A stretch of 48,889 nt of DNA from an uncultured Alphaproteobacteria bacterium. Lineage in GTDB: Bacteria; Pseudomonadota; Alphaproteobacteria; Caulobacterales; Caulobacteraceae. The stretch covers positions 1 through 48,889 of the forward strand of contig CAIVVM010000044.1 in the NCBI GenBank assembly GCA_903909375.1. Reading direction: 5' to 3'. Under the pieces are notes generated by a model. The model had not been told where the DNA came from, did not search any database, and was given only the letters and a program-made list of their open reading frames with translations. Numbering within the stretch: the first letter of the stretch is position 1; the number at the start of each line of letters is the position of its first letter. The position numbers and the translations under genes are program-made. Below, one piece after another: positions 1-7,626 of this stretch.

Positions 1-1
1 C

Positions 2-418
2 TCCCGGGCGTCGATGGACTATGTGGTATCGATCTACAGTGCGATCCTGCGTGGCAGCCAGCATGACCCCATCGACGCGCTGATCCTCTCCACCGTGGCG
101 GTGGCCAATGTGGCCCACCTCAATGCCGACAAGGCGCTGTCGCAGGCATATGCGGGCATCGAAACTCCCGAGCCGCAGGAGATCAAGCGGCCGATCAGTC
201 GCAATGCGGTGGCGCTGTCTCTGGGTCTCTCCTACGAGACCGCGCGACGGCGAATCCAGAAGCTGTTGAACGAGGGGGCTCTGATCGAGGCCGATGGCGG
301 GCTGCTCGGCGCCAACGAGGTCGCCAATCCGGAGATGGTCAGGGCGATGGCCGAGCAGAACGCCGTCCTTTTGCGGCGTCTGGTGCGTCAGCTGCGCGAG
401 CAGGGCATCGAGGTGTGA
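2..418 (+). CDS. Winged-helix transcriptional regulator, N-terminus cut by window edge
   Basis: The reading frame is open to the left edge, so the true start may lie outside the window; the first ATG inside is at 14. The visible part begins with a helical segment, then has a DNA-binding-like region around residues 60-100 (ISRNAVALSLGLSYETARRR, then a turn and LLNEGALIEADGG). The first part looks like helix-turn-helix and the second like a wing. The C-terminus is helical and charged. I infer a small regulator of the ArsR/MarR-like type but cannot name the family or target. The next gene on the same strand is also a DNA-binding protein, 131 bp downstream. Confidence 0.6.
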   Translation, partial: SRASMDYVVSIYSAILRGSQHDPIDALILSTVAVANVAHLNADKALSQAYAGIETPEPQEIKRPISRNAVALSLGLSYETARRRIQKLLNEGALIEADGGLLGANEVANPEMVRAMAEQNAVLLRRLVRQLREQGIEV

Positions 419-549
419 TCGGCCCTGACAGGCATGCTACCCAGAATGAGCACCGCTGCGTGCGAAACGGACTGCGGCGCTGATAAGGTCGCTGTATCGG
501 GTCAGTGGGTCGAACCGGCTGGTCACAGGCCAGCCTGCGGGAAAGCGTA

Positions 550-978
550 ATGAGCTCGAGTTCCAGACCTGCCGTTCTGTCGCTCGAGCCGGCGGCCAAT
601 GACGCGCTTGATGAGATCGACGTGCATATCGGCCGACGGTTGCGGCGGCGGCGGAATCTGATGGGTCTAACCCTTCAGGACCTCGGCGACGCCTGCGGCG
701 TTGGTTTCCAGCAGATCCAGAAGTACGAGTGCGCCGGGGTCCGTTTGACGGCGGGGCGACTGTGGCAGCTGGCCGATAGGTTGCAGGTTCCGGTGAGCTA
801 CTTCTATCAGGGTCTGCCCGGCGCCGATGCGGCCTCCCTCGAACGGCGGCCCCGCAATCTCCATCTGGACAGTGCGGAGACGCGCGATCTGGTGCAGGCC
901 TACGTAGGCTTGGATGCTCAGTCGCGCCGGTGCCTGCTGGATCTGGCGGTCGCGCTCGGCAGCGACGACGAAGGCTGA
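550..978 (+). CDS. XRE-family helix-turn-helix regulator
   Basis: This 142-residue protein has an XRE (Cro/CI-like) DNA-binding domain at about residues 25-80: the motif GLTLQDLGDACGVGFQQIQK is a classic helix-turn-helix, followed by YECAGVRLTAGRLWQLADRL. The short C-terminal tail is of the kind found in single-domain regulators common in Caulobacterales. I chose ATG 550 rather than the frame's earlier ATG at 505, because 550 gives the usual short polar leader before the HTH. The target is unknown. It may be autoregulatory, as many XRE proteins are, but I see no clear operator upstream. Confidence 0.8.
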   Translation: MSSSSRPAVLSLEPAANDALDEIDVHIGRRLRRRRNLMGLTLQDLGDACGVGFQQIQKYECAGVRLTAGRLWQLADRLQVPVSYFYQGLPGADAASLERRPRNLHLDSAETRDLVQAYVGLDAQSRRCLLDLAVALGSDDEG

Positions 979-1130
979 GCCGGGGCGGCCTTCGCCTCTA
1001 ACCGCCCGGAAATCGCGCGGTGCGCTGATCGCGTGCGATACCCCACTGGTGCGGGATCGCGGGTTATGGTTTTGCTGGCGCCGAAGAGGCGCTGCCGCAG
1101 ACGCTGCGCAAATGCACCGGAGTGAAACCT

Positions 1131-2885
1131 ATGTCCGAAGCCGTGATGCCCCCGGGCTGGCCCGCCATGTCCATCGCCCAGGCCCATGCCCTGATTGGCA
1201 GCCCCGGGACGGCGGCGGAGGTGGCGGAAGAGACCATTCGCGGCGTCAGGCTCAAGGTCTGGAAGAACCAGCCGCCGACGCTCCGCGCCGTCGCCGAAAT
1301 GGCCAAGGGCCACGGCCAGAAGGTGTTCATGGTCTACGAGGACGAGCGCGTCACCTATGACGCCTTCCATCGTGCCGTGGCGCGGTTCGCCGCCGAGCTG
1401 CAGAGCCAGGGCGTGGTCAAGGGCGACCGGGTCGCCATTATCATGCGCAATGTGCCGGAGTGGGCCGTGGCCTTCTACGCGGCGGCCTCCATCGGGGCGA
1501 TCGTGACGCCGCTGAATGCCTGGTGGACCGGCCCCGAGCTGGAGTACGGCCTCACCGATTCCGGGTCGAAGGTCGCGATCATGGATGCCGAACGCTTTGC
1601 GCGGATGACCGAGCATCTGCCCGACTGCCCGGACCTGAAGCGCATCTATGTCAGCCGGGCGACGGACGAGATCGCCAATCCCTACGTCACCAAGCTGGAG
1701 AGCGTGCTGGGCGCGCCGGATACCTGGGCAGGGTTGCCGGATGATCCGATCCCGCCGGTGGACCTGCATACCGATGATGACGCCACCATCTTCTACACCT
1801 CGGGCACGACGGGAAAGCCCAAGGGTGCGCTGGCCACCCACCGCGCCATCAACACCAACATCATCACCGCCGGCGCGGCCGCCGCGCGGGGCTTTCTGCG
1901 CCGGGGCGAGGCGCCGCCGGCCCCCGACCCGGATGCGCCGCAGCGCTCCAGCCTGCTGTCTGTGCCCTTCTTTCACGCAACCGGCTGCTTTGCCGTTCTG
2001 AACCCCTCGGTGTTCGCCGGCGCCAAGGTGGTGCTGATGTTCAAGTGGGACGCTATCCGTGCCTTCGAACTGATCGAACGCGAGAAGATCACCTCGGCCG
2101 GCGGAGTCCCCACGATCGCCTGGCAGCTTCTGGAACATCCCGCGCGGGTCAACTACGACCTGTCGTCGCTTGAAGGCGTGTCCTATGGCGGCGCCCCCTC
2201 CGCGCCGGAACTGGTGCGGCGGCTCAAGGAGGTATTTCCCAAGTCGCAGACCGGCCAGGGCTGGGGCATGACCGAGACCTGCGCCACGGTCACCTCCAAT
2301 GGCGCTGAAGACTATCAATTCCGGCCAGACAGTTGCGGCCCGGCCGCCGCCGTCGCCGAACTCGAGATCCGCGATCCCGGCGATGGCGTCACCGTGCTGC
2401 CGGTAGGTCAGATGGGAGAGCTCTGGTCCAAGGGCCCGATGAACGCCAAGCTCTACTGGAACAAGCCCGAACCCACCGCCCAGACCTTCGTGGACGGGTG
2501 GGTGCGCACCGGCGACCTCGCCAGGATCGATGAGGACGGGTTCTGCTTCATCCTCGACCGGGCCAAGGACATGCTGATCCGCGGCGGCGAGAACATCTAC
2601 TGCGTGGAGATCGAGAACGTCCTCTACGACCACCCGGCGATCATGGACGCCGCAGTCGTCGGCATTCCACACCGGATCCTGGGCGAGGAGCCAGGTGCGG
2701 TGGTCACGCTGAAGCCCGGCGCCGAGGCCACAGAGGCCGAGCTGCGTGCCCACGTGGCGGAGCGACTGGCCGCCTTCAAGGTGCCCGTGACCATCAAGTT
2801 CTGGGCCGAGACCCTGCCACGCAACGCCAACGGCAAGATCCTGAAGAACGAGTTGAAGAAGCTGTTCGAGGATCAGGCGACCTGA
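1131..2885 (+). CDS. Acyl-CoA synthetase / class I adenylate-forming enzyme
   Basis: A 584-residue AMP-dependent ligase that would activate a carboxylic or fatty acid with ATP to an acyl-adenylate and then to the CoA thioester. The P-loop-like A3 signature YTSGTTGKPKG sits near residues 221-231. GWGMTE matches the A5 motif, RTGDLARIDEDG the A7/A8 hinge, RGGENIYCVEIE the segment after it, and the catalytic lysine is in NANGKILKNEL near the C-terminus. ATG 1131 is preceded by GGAG eight bases upstream; a GTG at 1122 is less likely because it overlaps that site. The substrate cannot be told from sequence. The stop overlaps the start of the next gene (CTGA), so the two are probably co-transcribed. 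Confidence 0.9.
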   Translation: MSEAVMPPGWPAMSIAQAHALIGSPGTAAEVAEETIRGVRLKVWKNQPPTLRAVAEMAKGHGQKVFMVYEDERVTYDAFHRAVARFAAELQSQGVVKGDRVAIIMRNVPEWAVAFYAAASIGAIVTPLNAWWTGPELEYGLTDSGSKVAIMDAERFARMTEHLPDCPDLKRIYVSRATDEIANPYVTKLESVLGAPDTWAGLPDDPIPPVDLHTDDDATIFYTSGTTGKPKGALATHRAINTNIITAGAAAARGFLRRGEAPPAPDPDAPQRSSLLSVPFFHATGCFAVLNPSVFAGAKVVLMFKWDAIRAFELIEREKITSAGGVPTIAWQLLEHPARVNYDLSSLEGVSYGGAPSAPELVRRLKEVFPKSQTGQGWGMTETCATVTSNGAEDYQFRPDSCGPAAAVAELEIRDPGDGVTVLPVGQMGELWSKGPMNAKLYWNKPEPTAQTFVDGWVRTGDLARIDEDGFCFILDRAKDMLIRGGENIYCVEIENVLYDHPAIMDAAVVGIPHRILGEEPGAVVTLKPGAEATEAELRAHVAERLAAFKVPVTIKFWAETLPRNANGKILKNELKKLFEDQAT

Positions 2886-3616
2886 CGACGCGCGCCGACG
2901 TCCTTCTGGTTGCCCGGGGCCTGTTCGACAGCCGCGCCCGGGCCCGCGCCGCCATTGAGGCCGGTGGCGTGTTCGCCGACGGGCGTCGGGTCGCCAGGCC
3001 ATCGGAATTGCTGGCCGATGACGCCGCGCTGGAGGCGACGCCTGCACATCCCTGGGTGGGGCGAGGGGCTCTGAAGCTGGTCCATGCGCTGGCGCTCTGG
3101 CCCATCGAGGTTTCGGGCCGGGTGGTGCTGGATGTGGGCGCTTCGACGGGCGGTTTTACCGAGGTGTGCCTGGCGCGCGGCGCGGTGCGGGTGTTCGCCG
3201 TAGACGTCGGGCAGGGGCAGCTGCACGCCAGCCTTCGGACAGACGGGCGGGTGCTCAACCTTGAGGCCACCGACGCCCGGAGCCTGACGCGCGAACTTAT
3301 CACCGAGCCGCCGGGCCTGATTGTCAGCGACCTGAGCTTCATCGGCCTGGCCAAGGCTTTGCCCGCGGCGTTGTCGCTGGCGCCTCCCGGCGCCGATCTG
3401 GTGGCTCTGGTGAAGCCTCAGTTCGAAGTCGGCCCGGGTAAGGTGGGCAAGCGCGGCATCGTCACGGACCCCACCGCGCGCGACCAGGCTCTGGCCGGCG
3501 TGGTCGACTTCCTCGCGGCCAGTGGCTGGATCGTCCGGGCCACGACTGACAGTCCCATCACAGGGGGTGATGGCAATCGCGAATACCTGCTCTGGGCGAC
3601 CCGCGAGAGATCCTAG
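2882..3616 (+). CDS. tlyA: TlyA-family rRNA methyltransferase (S4 domain + FtsJ-like), probable CTG start
   Basis: TlyA proteins 2'-O-methylate rRNA. The protein has an N-terminal S4 RNA-binding domain (residues about 2-60: VLLVARGLFDSRARARAAIE) and a Rossmann methyltransferase domain with the SAM motif VVLDVGASTGGFTEV and the K-D-K residues (GALKLVHA, LDVG, LVKPQFEVG). The first conventional start in frame is GTG 2969, which would delete half the S4 domain. Reading upstream, the S4 sequence is intact back to CTG 2882, which overlaps the preceding TGA stop and has GAGGA at 2868-2872, nine bases away. No ATG, GTG or TTG lies in frame close upstream. I therefore annotate CTG as the start (244 residues, normal for the family). 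A sequencing error is the alternative. The 3' end overlaps the convergent gene by a few bases. Confidence 0.85.
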   Translation: MTTRADVLLVARGLFDSRARARAAIEAGGVFADGRRVARPSELLADDAALEATPAHPWVGRGALKLVHALALWPIEVSGRVVLDVGASTGGFTEVCLARGAVRVFAVDVGQGQLHASLRTDGRVLNLEATDARSLTRELITEPPGLIVSDLSFIGLAKALPAALSLAPPGADLVALVKPQFEVGPGKVGKRGIVTDPTARDQALAGVVDFLAASGWIVRATTDSPITGGDGNREYLLWATRERS

Positions 3617-4200
3617 TCCACCACAGCATATTTGCCGCTGGCGTCGCGGCAGACGCGGACAAAGCGGGTCTGGGTGCGACCATCGGGCATGTAGATCGGG
3701 CTTTCAGCCAGGGTGCAGCCGTCAGCGCCCGGTGCGCGATCGCTCAGCCGATAATGGTCGCCGCGCTCATCGCGGGCATAGGCGTCCTCCCGGGCCTGGG
3801 CCGCGGCCCCGTCGGCATAGGCGTCGCGGCTGTAGTAGGGAGTCTCAACGCGCTGCGGGTATCGGCTCTCGGTGTTTTCGGATCGGCACGCGGCGGTCTT
3901 GTTGCCTACCGAACTACCTGCCAGAACGCCGACGAGGCCACCCAGAACCGCGCCCTCCGTACGGGCGTTGCGGGCCGCGACATTCGACCCGATCGCCGCG
4001 CCGGCCAGGCCGCCCAGCAATCCGCCGATGGTGCCGCGCTGCGCTGTGTCCCGGCGGCAAGGGTCGTAATAGTAGCCTTTGGAGCTCTGGGCGGTGTATG
4101 GACCTGCCGGTTGAGCCAGAACGGGCGCTGCGGCGCTCAGCGCCATGACAGCGGCCAGAACGGTGGCGGCGGTCTTGCCGGTGGTGACGCGCTTGGACAT
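3613..4200 (-). CDS. Secreted glycine-zipper 2TM envelope protein
   Basis: This 195-residue protein starts with a Sec signal peptide (basic MSKRVTTGK, then a hydrophobic Ala/Val stretch ending ALA-type before QPAGPY). A glycine-zipper region follows at about residues 60-105 (GTIGGLLGGLAGAAIGSN, then GAVLGGLVGVLAGSSVG), typical of small outer-membrane or periplasmic glycine-zipper proteins. The C-terminal half is polar with paired cysteines (CTLAES, RVCRD). I chose ATG 4200 because it has GAGGG just upstream and creates the signal peptide. The function is not known. The gene runs convergently into tlyA, with the two stop codons overlapping. Confidence 0.75.
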   Translation of the reverse strand: MSKRVTTGKTAATVLAAVMALSAAAPVLAQPAGPYTAQSSKGYYYDPCRRDTAQRGTIGGLLGGLAGAAIGSNVAARNARTEGAVLGGLVGVLAGSSVGNKTAACRSENTESRYPQRVETPYYSRDAYADGAAAQAREDAYARDERGDHYRLSDRAPGADGCTLAESPIYMPDGRTQTRFVRVCRDASGKYAVVD

Positions 4201-4335
4201 TGGGTATCCCTCTACAACAAGCCTATGGCCCGTTTTTCGACGAGACCTGAGGCAAAGATGCGGCGGCCAACCTGAACAGCCGCTTAGAAAGTCGTTCATG
4301 TTTGTTCATTTCCACCTTAGCGAAATACCCGCGCG

Positions 4336-5640
4336 ATGAGGCCGCAAAGACGCAGGCCAAAGCCCCGGCCCTCGGCGCGGCCCACGGCCAGCTCGCCGAC
4401 CGGTCCCATCGTGGAACTGCTGATCGAGACGGTTGGCGGGGAGGGCGATGGCATGGCGGCCGGCCCCGTTTTCGTGCCTTTCACCCTACCGGGCGAGCGG
4501 GTGACGGCGCAGGGCGCGGGTGAGCGGCGCGATCTGGTCGATGTGCTTCAGGCCAGTCCCCGGCGGATAGAGCCTGCATGCCCACACTTCACCGTCTGCG
4601 GCGGCTGCGCCCTGCAGCACTGGGACCATGCGCCCTATCTGGCCTGGAAGGTCGAGCGCCTGATCGGCACCCTGGCCCGGGAGAGGGTCGAGGCCGAGGT
4701 CTTGGCCCCCTTCGCGGCGGCGCCAGGCACCCGCCGTCGGGTTACACTTCACGCGCGACGTGGAGACCGCGAGAGCGCGCGCCTGGGCTACAAGGCCCGC
4801 AAGTCCTGGGATCTGGTGGATATCGATGTCTGCCCCATCGCAGAACCTGCCATCCAGGCGGCGATCCCTGCATTGAAGCGGCTGGCGGCACGGCTGTTCG
4901 AACACCCCAAGTCCGCGCCGTCGCTGCACGTGACCTTGACCGACACGGGTCTCGATATCGACATCACCGGCGTCGAGGCGAAGAGCGGCGGTCTCTCGGC
5001 GGATGCGCGCATGCAACTGGCCGAACGCGCGGCCGAGGCGGACTTCGCCCGTGTCACCCTCTCTGGCGAGGTCGCTTATATGGCCCGTCTGCCGCAGGTG
5101 CGCCTCGGACCGGCCCGCGTCAGCCTGCCGCCCGGGGCCTTCCTGCAGGCCACCAGGGCCGCCGAGATGGTCATGGCCGATTTCGTCGCTGAAGCAGCCT
5201 CGGGCGCTACGCGTATCGCCGACCTCTATTCCGGCGTCGGCACCTTCACCTTCCGGCTGGCCGAGATCGCCCCGACCCATGCGGCAGACTTCGGCGCCGG
5301 CGCCGTGGCCGCGCTCAGCGCCGCGCTGTCGTCCGCTCCGGGTCTAAAGGGCGTAACGGTGGAGGCCCGCGATCTGGTGCGCCGACCGCTGCTGGCCCAC
5401 GACCTGCGCCACACTGACGTCGCCGTGTTCGACCCGCCCCGCGCGGGTGCGGCAGAACAGGCCGCCGAGCTCGCGAGCTCAAAGGTCGCCCGGGTGATCG
5501 GGGTCTCCTGCAATCCCGCGACCTTCGCCCGTGACGCCCGGGTCCTGATCGACGCCGGGTTTCGACTGGAGCGCGTCTTGCCGGTGGATCAGTTCCTGTG
5601 GTCGCCGCACATCGAACTGGTGGGCGTGTTCAGCCGCTGA
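4336..5640 (+). CDS. TrmA/RumA-type class I SAM-dependent RNA (uracil-C5) methyltransferase
   Basis: A 434-residue member of the RumA/RlmCD/TrmA family, which methylates C5 of uridine in rRNA or tRNA. It has a TRAM-like N-terminal region (residues about 20-75), cysteines for a 4Fe-4S cluster (CPHFTVCGGC plus CPIAEP), the SAM-binding motif LYSGVGTFTFRLAE, the DPPRAG motif, and the nucleophilic cysteine Cys392 in SCNPATFARD. Which rRNA or tRNA uridine is the target cannot be told. The start is the first ATG in frame; the very basic N-terminal 20 residues could be a tail or could mean a later start. It is divergent from the glycine-zipper gene. Confidence 0.88.
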   Translation: MRPQRRRPKPRPSARPTASSPTGPIVELLIETVGGEGDGMAAGPVFVPFTLPGERVTAQGAGERRDLVDVLQASPRRIEPACPHFTVCGGCALQHWDHAPYLAWKVERLIGTLARERVEAEVLAPFAAAPGTRRRVTLHARRGDRESARLGYKARKSWDLVDIDVCPIAEPAIQAAIPALKRLAARLFEHPKSAPSLHVTLTDTGLDIDITGVEAKSGGLSADARMQLAERAAEADFARVTLSGEVAYMARLPQVRLGPARVSLPPGAFLQATRAAEMVMADFVAEAASGATRIADLYSGVGTFTFRLAEIAPTHAADFGAGAVAALSAALSSAPGLKGVTVEARDLVRRPLLAHDLRHTDVAVFDPPRAGAAEQAAELASSKVARVIGVSCNPATFARDARVLIDAGFRLERVLPVDQFLWSPHIELVGVFSR

Positions 5641-5703
5641 GAAACCCTGCCTAAGGTTTCGCAAGGGCGTGCTAACTACGACCCTCAATAAAGGAATACG
5701 ACC

Positions 5704-5820
5704 ATGGCCAAGGGTCAGAAGAAATCCAACAAAGAGACCCGAAAGCCCAAGAAGGAAGCCGCAAAGCCGCCGGTTTCCGTTTCCGTGCTGAAGTCTTTCC
5801 CGAACGCTGGCGGACGCTGA
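5704..5820 (+). CDS. Small basic protein, 38 residues
   Basis: An ATG at 5704 is preceded by AAGGA (5691-5695) at eight bases, a well-placed ribosome-binding site. The product begins MAKGQKKSNKETRKPKKEAA and is rich in lysine, ending in a short neutral tail (PNAGGR). This N-terminal pattern resembles a small conserved alphaproteobacterial protein family of unknown function; I rely on memory for this and could not search. It follows the RNA methyltransferase by 63 bp on the same strand. A nucleic-acid-associated role would fit the charge but is only a guess. Confidence 0.65.
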   Translation: MAKGQKKSNKETRKPKKEAAKPPVSVSVLKSFPNAGGR

Positions 5821-5881
5821 CGTCTTAACAAGGGCGGTGCGTTCATCGTACGCCCGACCCCGGCCGAGAGGGCCCGACATC

Positions 5882-6007
5882 ATGAAAACCTATGGCGCGA
5901 CCTATCAACCCGTCGTCCAGGGCGGCCTGCGTGACGCGCGCTCCACCGGCGCGCCGGTCCAGCAGGCGCGCAAACCTCTGCTGAACGACCGCCGCAGCAC
6001 GCGGTAG
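5882..6007 (+). CDS. Possible small protein, 41 residues
   Basis: An ORF of 42 codons from ATG 5882 to TAG 6007 fills the gap between the previous small gene and the convergent radical SAM gene almost exactly, leaving three bases before the latter's stop. GAGAGGG at 5866-5872 lies nine bases upstream. The product (MKTYGATYQPVVQGGLRDAR and a basic tail ending in RRSTR) has no domain I recognise. The ribosome-binding site and the exact fit are the only support. Confidence 0.4.
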   Translation: MKTYGATYQPVVQGGLRDARSTGAPVQQARKPLLNDRRSTR

Positions 6008-6010
6008 CCG

Positions 6011-7102
6011 CTACTTCCCGGTGGCGGCGCCAAACAGATCGATTTGGTCGCCGGCCATCGGCGGGATCCGAAAGCCGGACGTGTCGGTTGGTGGTCTGGG
6101 CGCATCCAGGCCGAAGCGCTTCCGTGCGGCCTTGAAGCGGGCGCTCATCAGATCGGCGATCGGCCCCTCGCCGCGCATGCGGCTGCCCCACTGGGCGTCG
6201 TAGTCCTTGCCGCCACGCATCTGCCGGACCAACGACATTACCCGGCGCGCGCGGTCGGGATGGTCGCTCTCCAGCCATTCGCGGAAGAGGTCCTTGATCT
6301 CCAGCGGCAGGCGCAGCGCCACATAGCCCGCCCCTGTGGCGCCCGCGCCCGCAGCGCGTTCGAGCACGGTTTCCATCTCGTGGTCGTTCAGACCCGGGAT
6401 CGCAGGCGCGAACATCACGGTCACCGGCACGCCTGCCGCCGTCAGTCGCGCGATGGCGTCGAGGCGTTTTTCCGGCGTCGCCGCGCGAGGCTCCATTGAG
6501 CGCGCCAGCTTGCGGTCGAGACTGGTGACGGAGATCGCCACCCGAACCAGGCCAAACTCCGCCGCCGCAGCCAGCAGGTCCAGATCGCGCAGGATCAGGG
6601 CCGATTTGGTGATCACCGAGAAGGGGTGCCGGAACCTCAGCAGCACTTCGACAACGCTCCGCGTAACCCCGAGTTTCCGCTCCTCCGGCTGGTACGGATC
6701 AGTGTTTCCGCCGATATGGATGCGCTCGGGCCGGTACCGCGGATGGCGCAGTTCCGCCTCCAGCAGCGCTGCCGCATGCGGCTTGAAGAACAGCTTCGAC
6801 TCGAAATCCAGTCCAGGGGACAGGCCCATATAGGCATGAGCTGGCCGCGCGTAGCAGTAGATGCAGCCGTGCTCGCAGCCTCGGTAGGGATTGATCGTGG
6901 CGGAGAAACCTACGTCGGGACTGTCATTGCGGCTGATGATCACCCGCGCCTGCTCGGGACTTATCGTCGTGGCAAACTTGACCGGGTTCGCATCGTCGGG
7001 CGTCCACCCATCGTCAAAGGCTTCGATGGACTGAGCTTCATAGCGTCCGGACGCATTGGAGCGGGCGCCGCGACCACGACTGGGGAGGGGAGCAGGGGGC
7101 AT
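6011..7102 (-). CDS. PA0069-family radical SAM protein (SplB-like)
   Basis: A 363-residue radical SAM enzyme related to the spore-photoproduct-lyase fold. The 4Fe-4S/SAM motif is C-x3-C-x2-C in GCEHGCIYCYAR, following INPYRGC. GGNTDPYQPEERK and the SxTSLD segment are characteristic of the PA0069 group. ATG 7102 gives the family-typical start MPPAPLPSRGRGA; the longer frame to 7165 would be non-conserved. The substrate is unknown; relatives are usually called DNA-repair-like by similarity only. It is divergent from a glycosyltransferase-like gene, and an SOS box lies 24 bp upstream of this start, which would fit damage-inducible expression. Confidence 0.85.
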   Translation of the reverse strand: MPPAPLPSRGRGARSNASGRYEAQSIEAFDDGWTPDDANPVKFATTISPEQARVIISRNDSPDVGFSATINPYRGCEHGCIYCYARPAHAYMGLSPGLDFESKLFFKPHAAALLEAELRHPRYRPERIHIGGNTDPYQPEERKLGVTRSVVEVLLRFRHPFSVITKSALILRDLDLLAAAAEFGLVRVAISVTSLDRKLARSMEPRAATPEKRLDAIARLTAAGVPVTVMFAPAIPGLNDHEMETVLERAAGAGATGAGYVALRLPLEIKDLFREWLESDHPDRARRVMSLVRQMRGGKDYDAQWGSRMRGEGPIADLMSARFKAARKRFGLDAPRPPTDTSGFRIPPMAGDQIDLFGAATGK

Positions 7103-7125
7103 CTGTCCAGAATAACGCTGTGAAG

Positions 7126-7140
7126 GAACAAATAAAGAAC
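7126..7140. promoter_or_regulatory. LexA (SOS) box, exact alphaproteobacterial consensus
   Basis: GAAC (7126-7129), seven A/T bases, GAAC (7137-7140). On the minus strand this reads GTTC-N7-GTTC, the direct-repeat LexA site known from Caulobacter and other alphaproteobacteria, with the usual AT-rich centre. It sits in the spacer between the radical SAM gene (start 7102, minus) and the glycosyltransferase-like gene (start 7180, plus), so it could repress either or both. Confidence 0.7.
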
Positions 7141-7179
7141 ATATTGACGCCGCCGCGCGAAGCACGGCTTCTGCGTCCG

Positions 7180-7626
7180 ATGCTCACGGTGATCATCGAT
7201 GCGCGGACCAGCGCCGAACACCTGCCCGCCCTGCTGGCCCAACTGACGGCCGGGGCGGTCGACGGGATCGTGCGGCAGGTGCTGATCATCGCGGCGGCGC
7301 GGCAGCCTGGTATCCAGGCTCTTTGCGAGGAAACCGGCGCTGAGGCTCATCCGGTTATCGCCCCTGCCGCCAGGTCGGCGCGCGCCGAATGGATCGTCGT
7401 TCTGCCCGCCGATTTCCGGCTGCGCGATGGCTGGATCGGCGCGCTGAAGGGCCACCTTGAGCGCGGGCAGGGGCCCGCTCTGGTTCAGGGCTGGTCCGAC
7501 GGCGGCTTGTTTGCCCGGCGTCCGTTCGGGATCCTAGTCGAACGAAGCCGCCTGCAGACCTTCGAGGACGCCGATCTCAAAGGGTTGCGCCAGAGCCTGC
7601 GGCTGGGCCGGCGCCGGACGGGGTAA
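7180..7626 (+). CDS. Small glycosyltransferase-like protein
   Basis: The product (148 residues from ATG 7180) begins MLTVIIDARTSAEHLPALLA and contains AEWIVVLPADFRLRDGWIGAL, the layout of a family-2 type glycosyltransferase fold (beta strand after the start, Asp-containing LPAD segment). It is shorter than ordinary GT2 enzymes. An upstream GTG at 7120 could extend it by 20 residues, but that stretch overlaps the SOS box and looks non-coding. The 3' end overlaps the convergent lytic transglycosylase by 93 bp. The sugar donor and acceptor are unknown. Confidence 0.65.
   Translation: MLTVIIDARTSAEHLPALLAQLTAGAVDGIVRQVLIIAAARQPGIQALCEETGAEAHPVIAPAARSARAEWIVVLPADFRLRDGWIGALKGHLERGQGPALVQGWSDGGLFARRPFGILVERSRLQTFEDADLKGLRQSLRLGRRRTG

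Noticed and set aside
1035..1060. Hairpin GCGAT-A-CCC / GGG-ATCGC after the XRE gene as a terminator
   Set aside because: The stem has a bulge and no U tract directly follows.
918..3047. 709-codon ORF on the minus strand
   Set aside because: Lies antisense to the acyl-CoA synthetase and has a His/Gly/Arg-rich composition typical of a GC-rich shadow frame.
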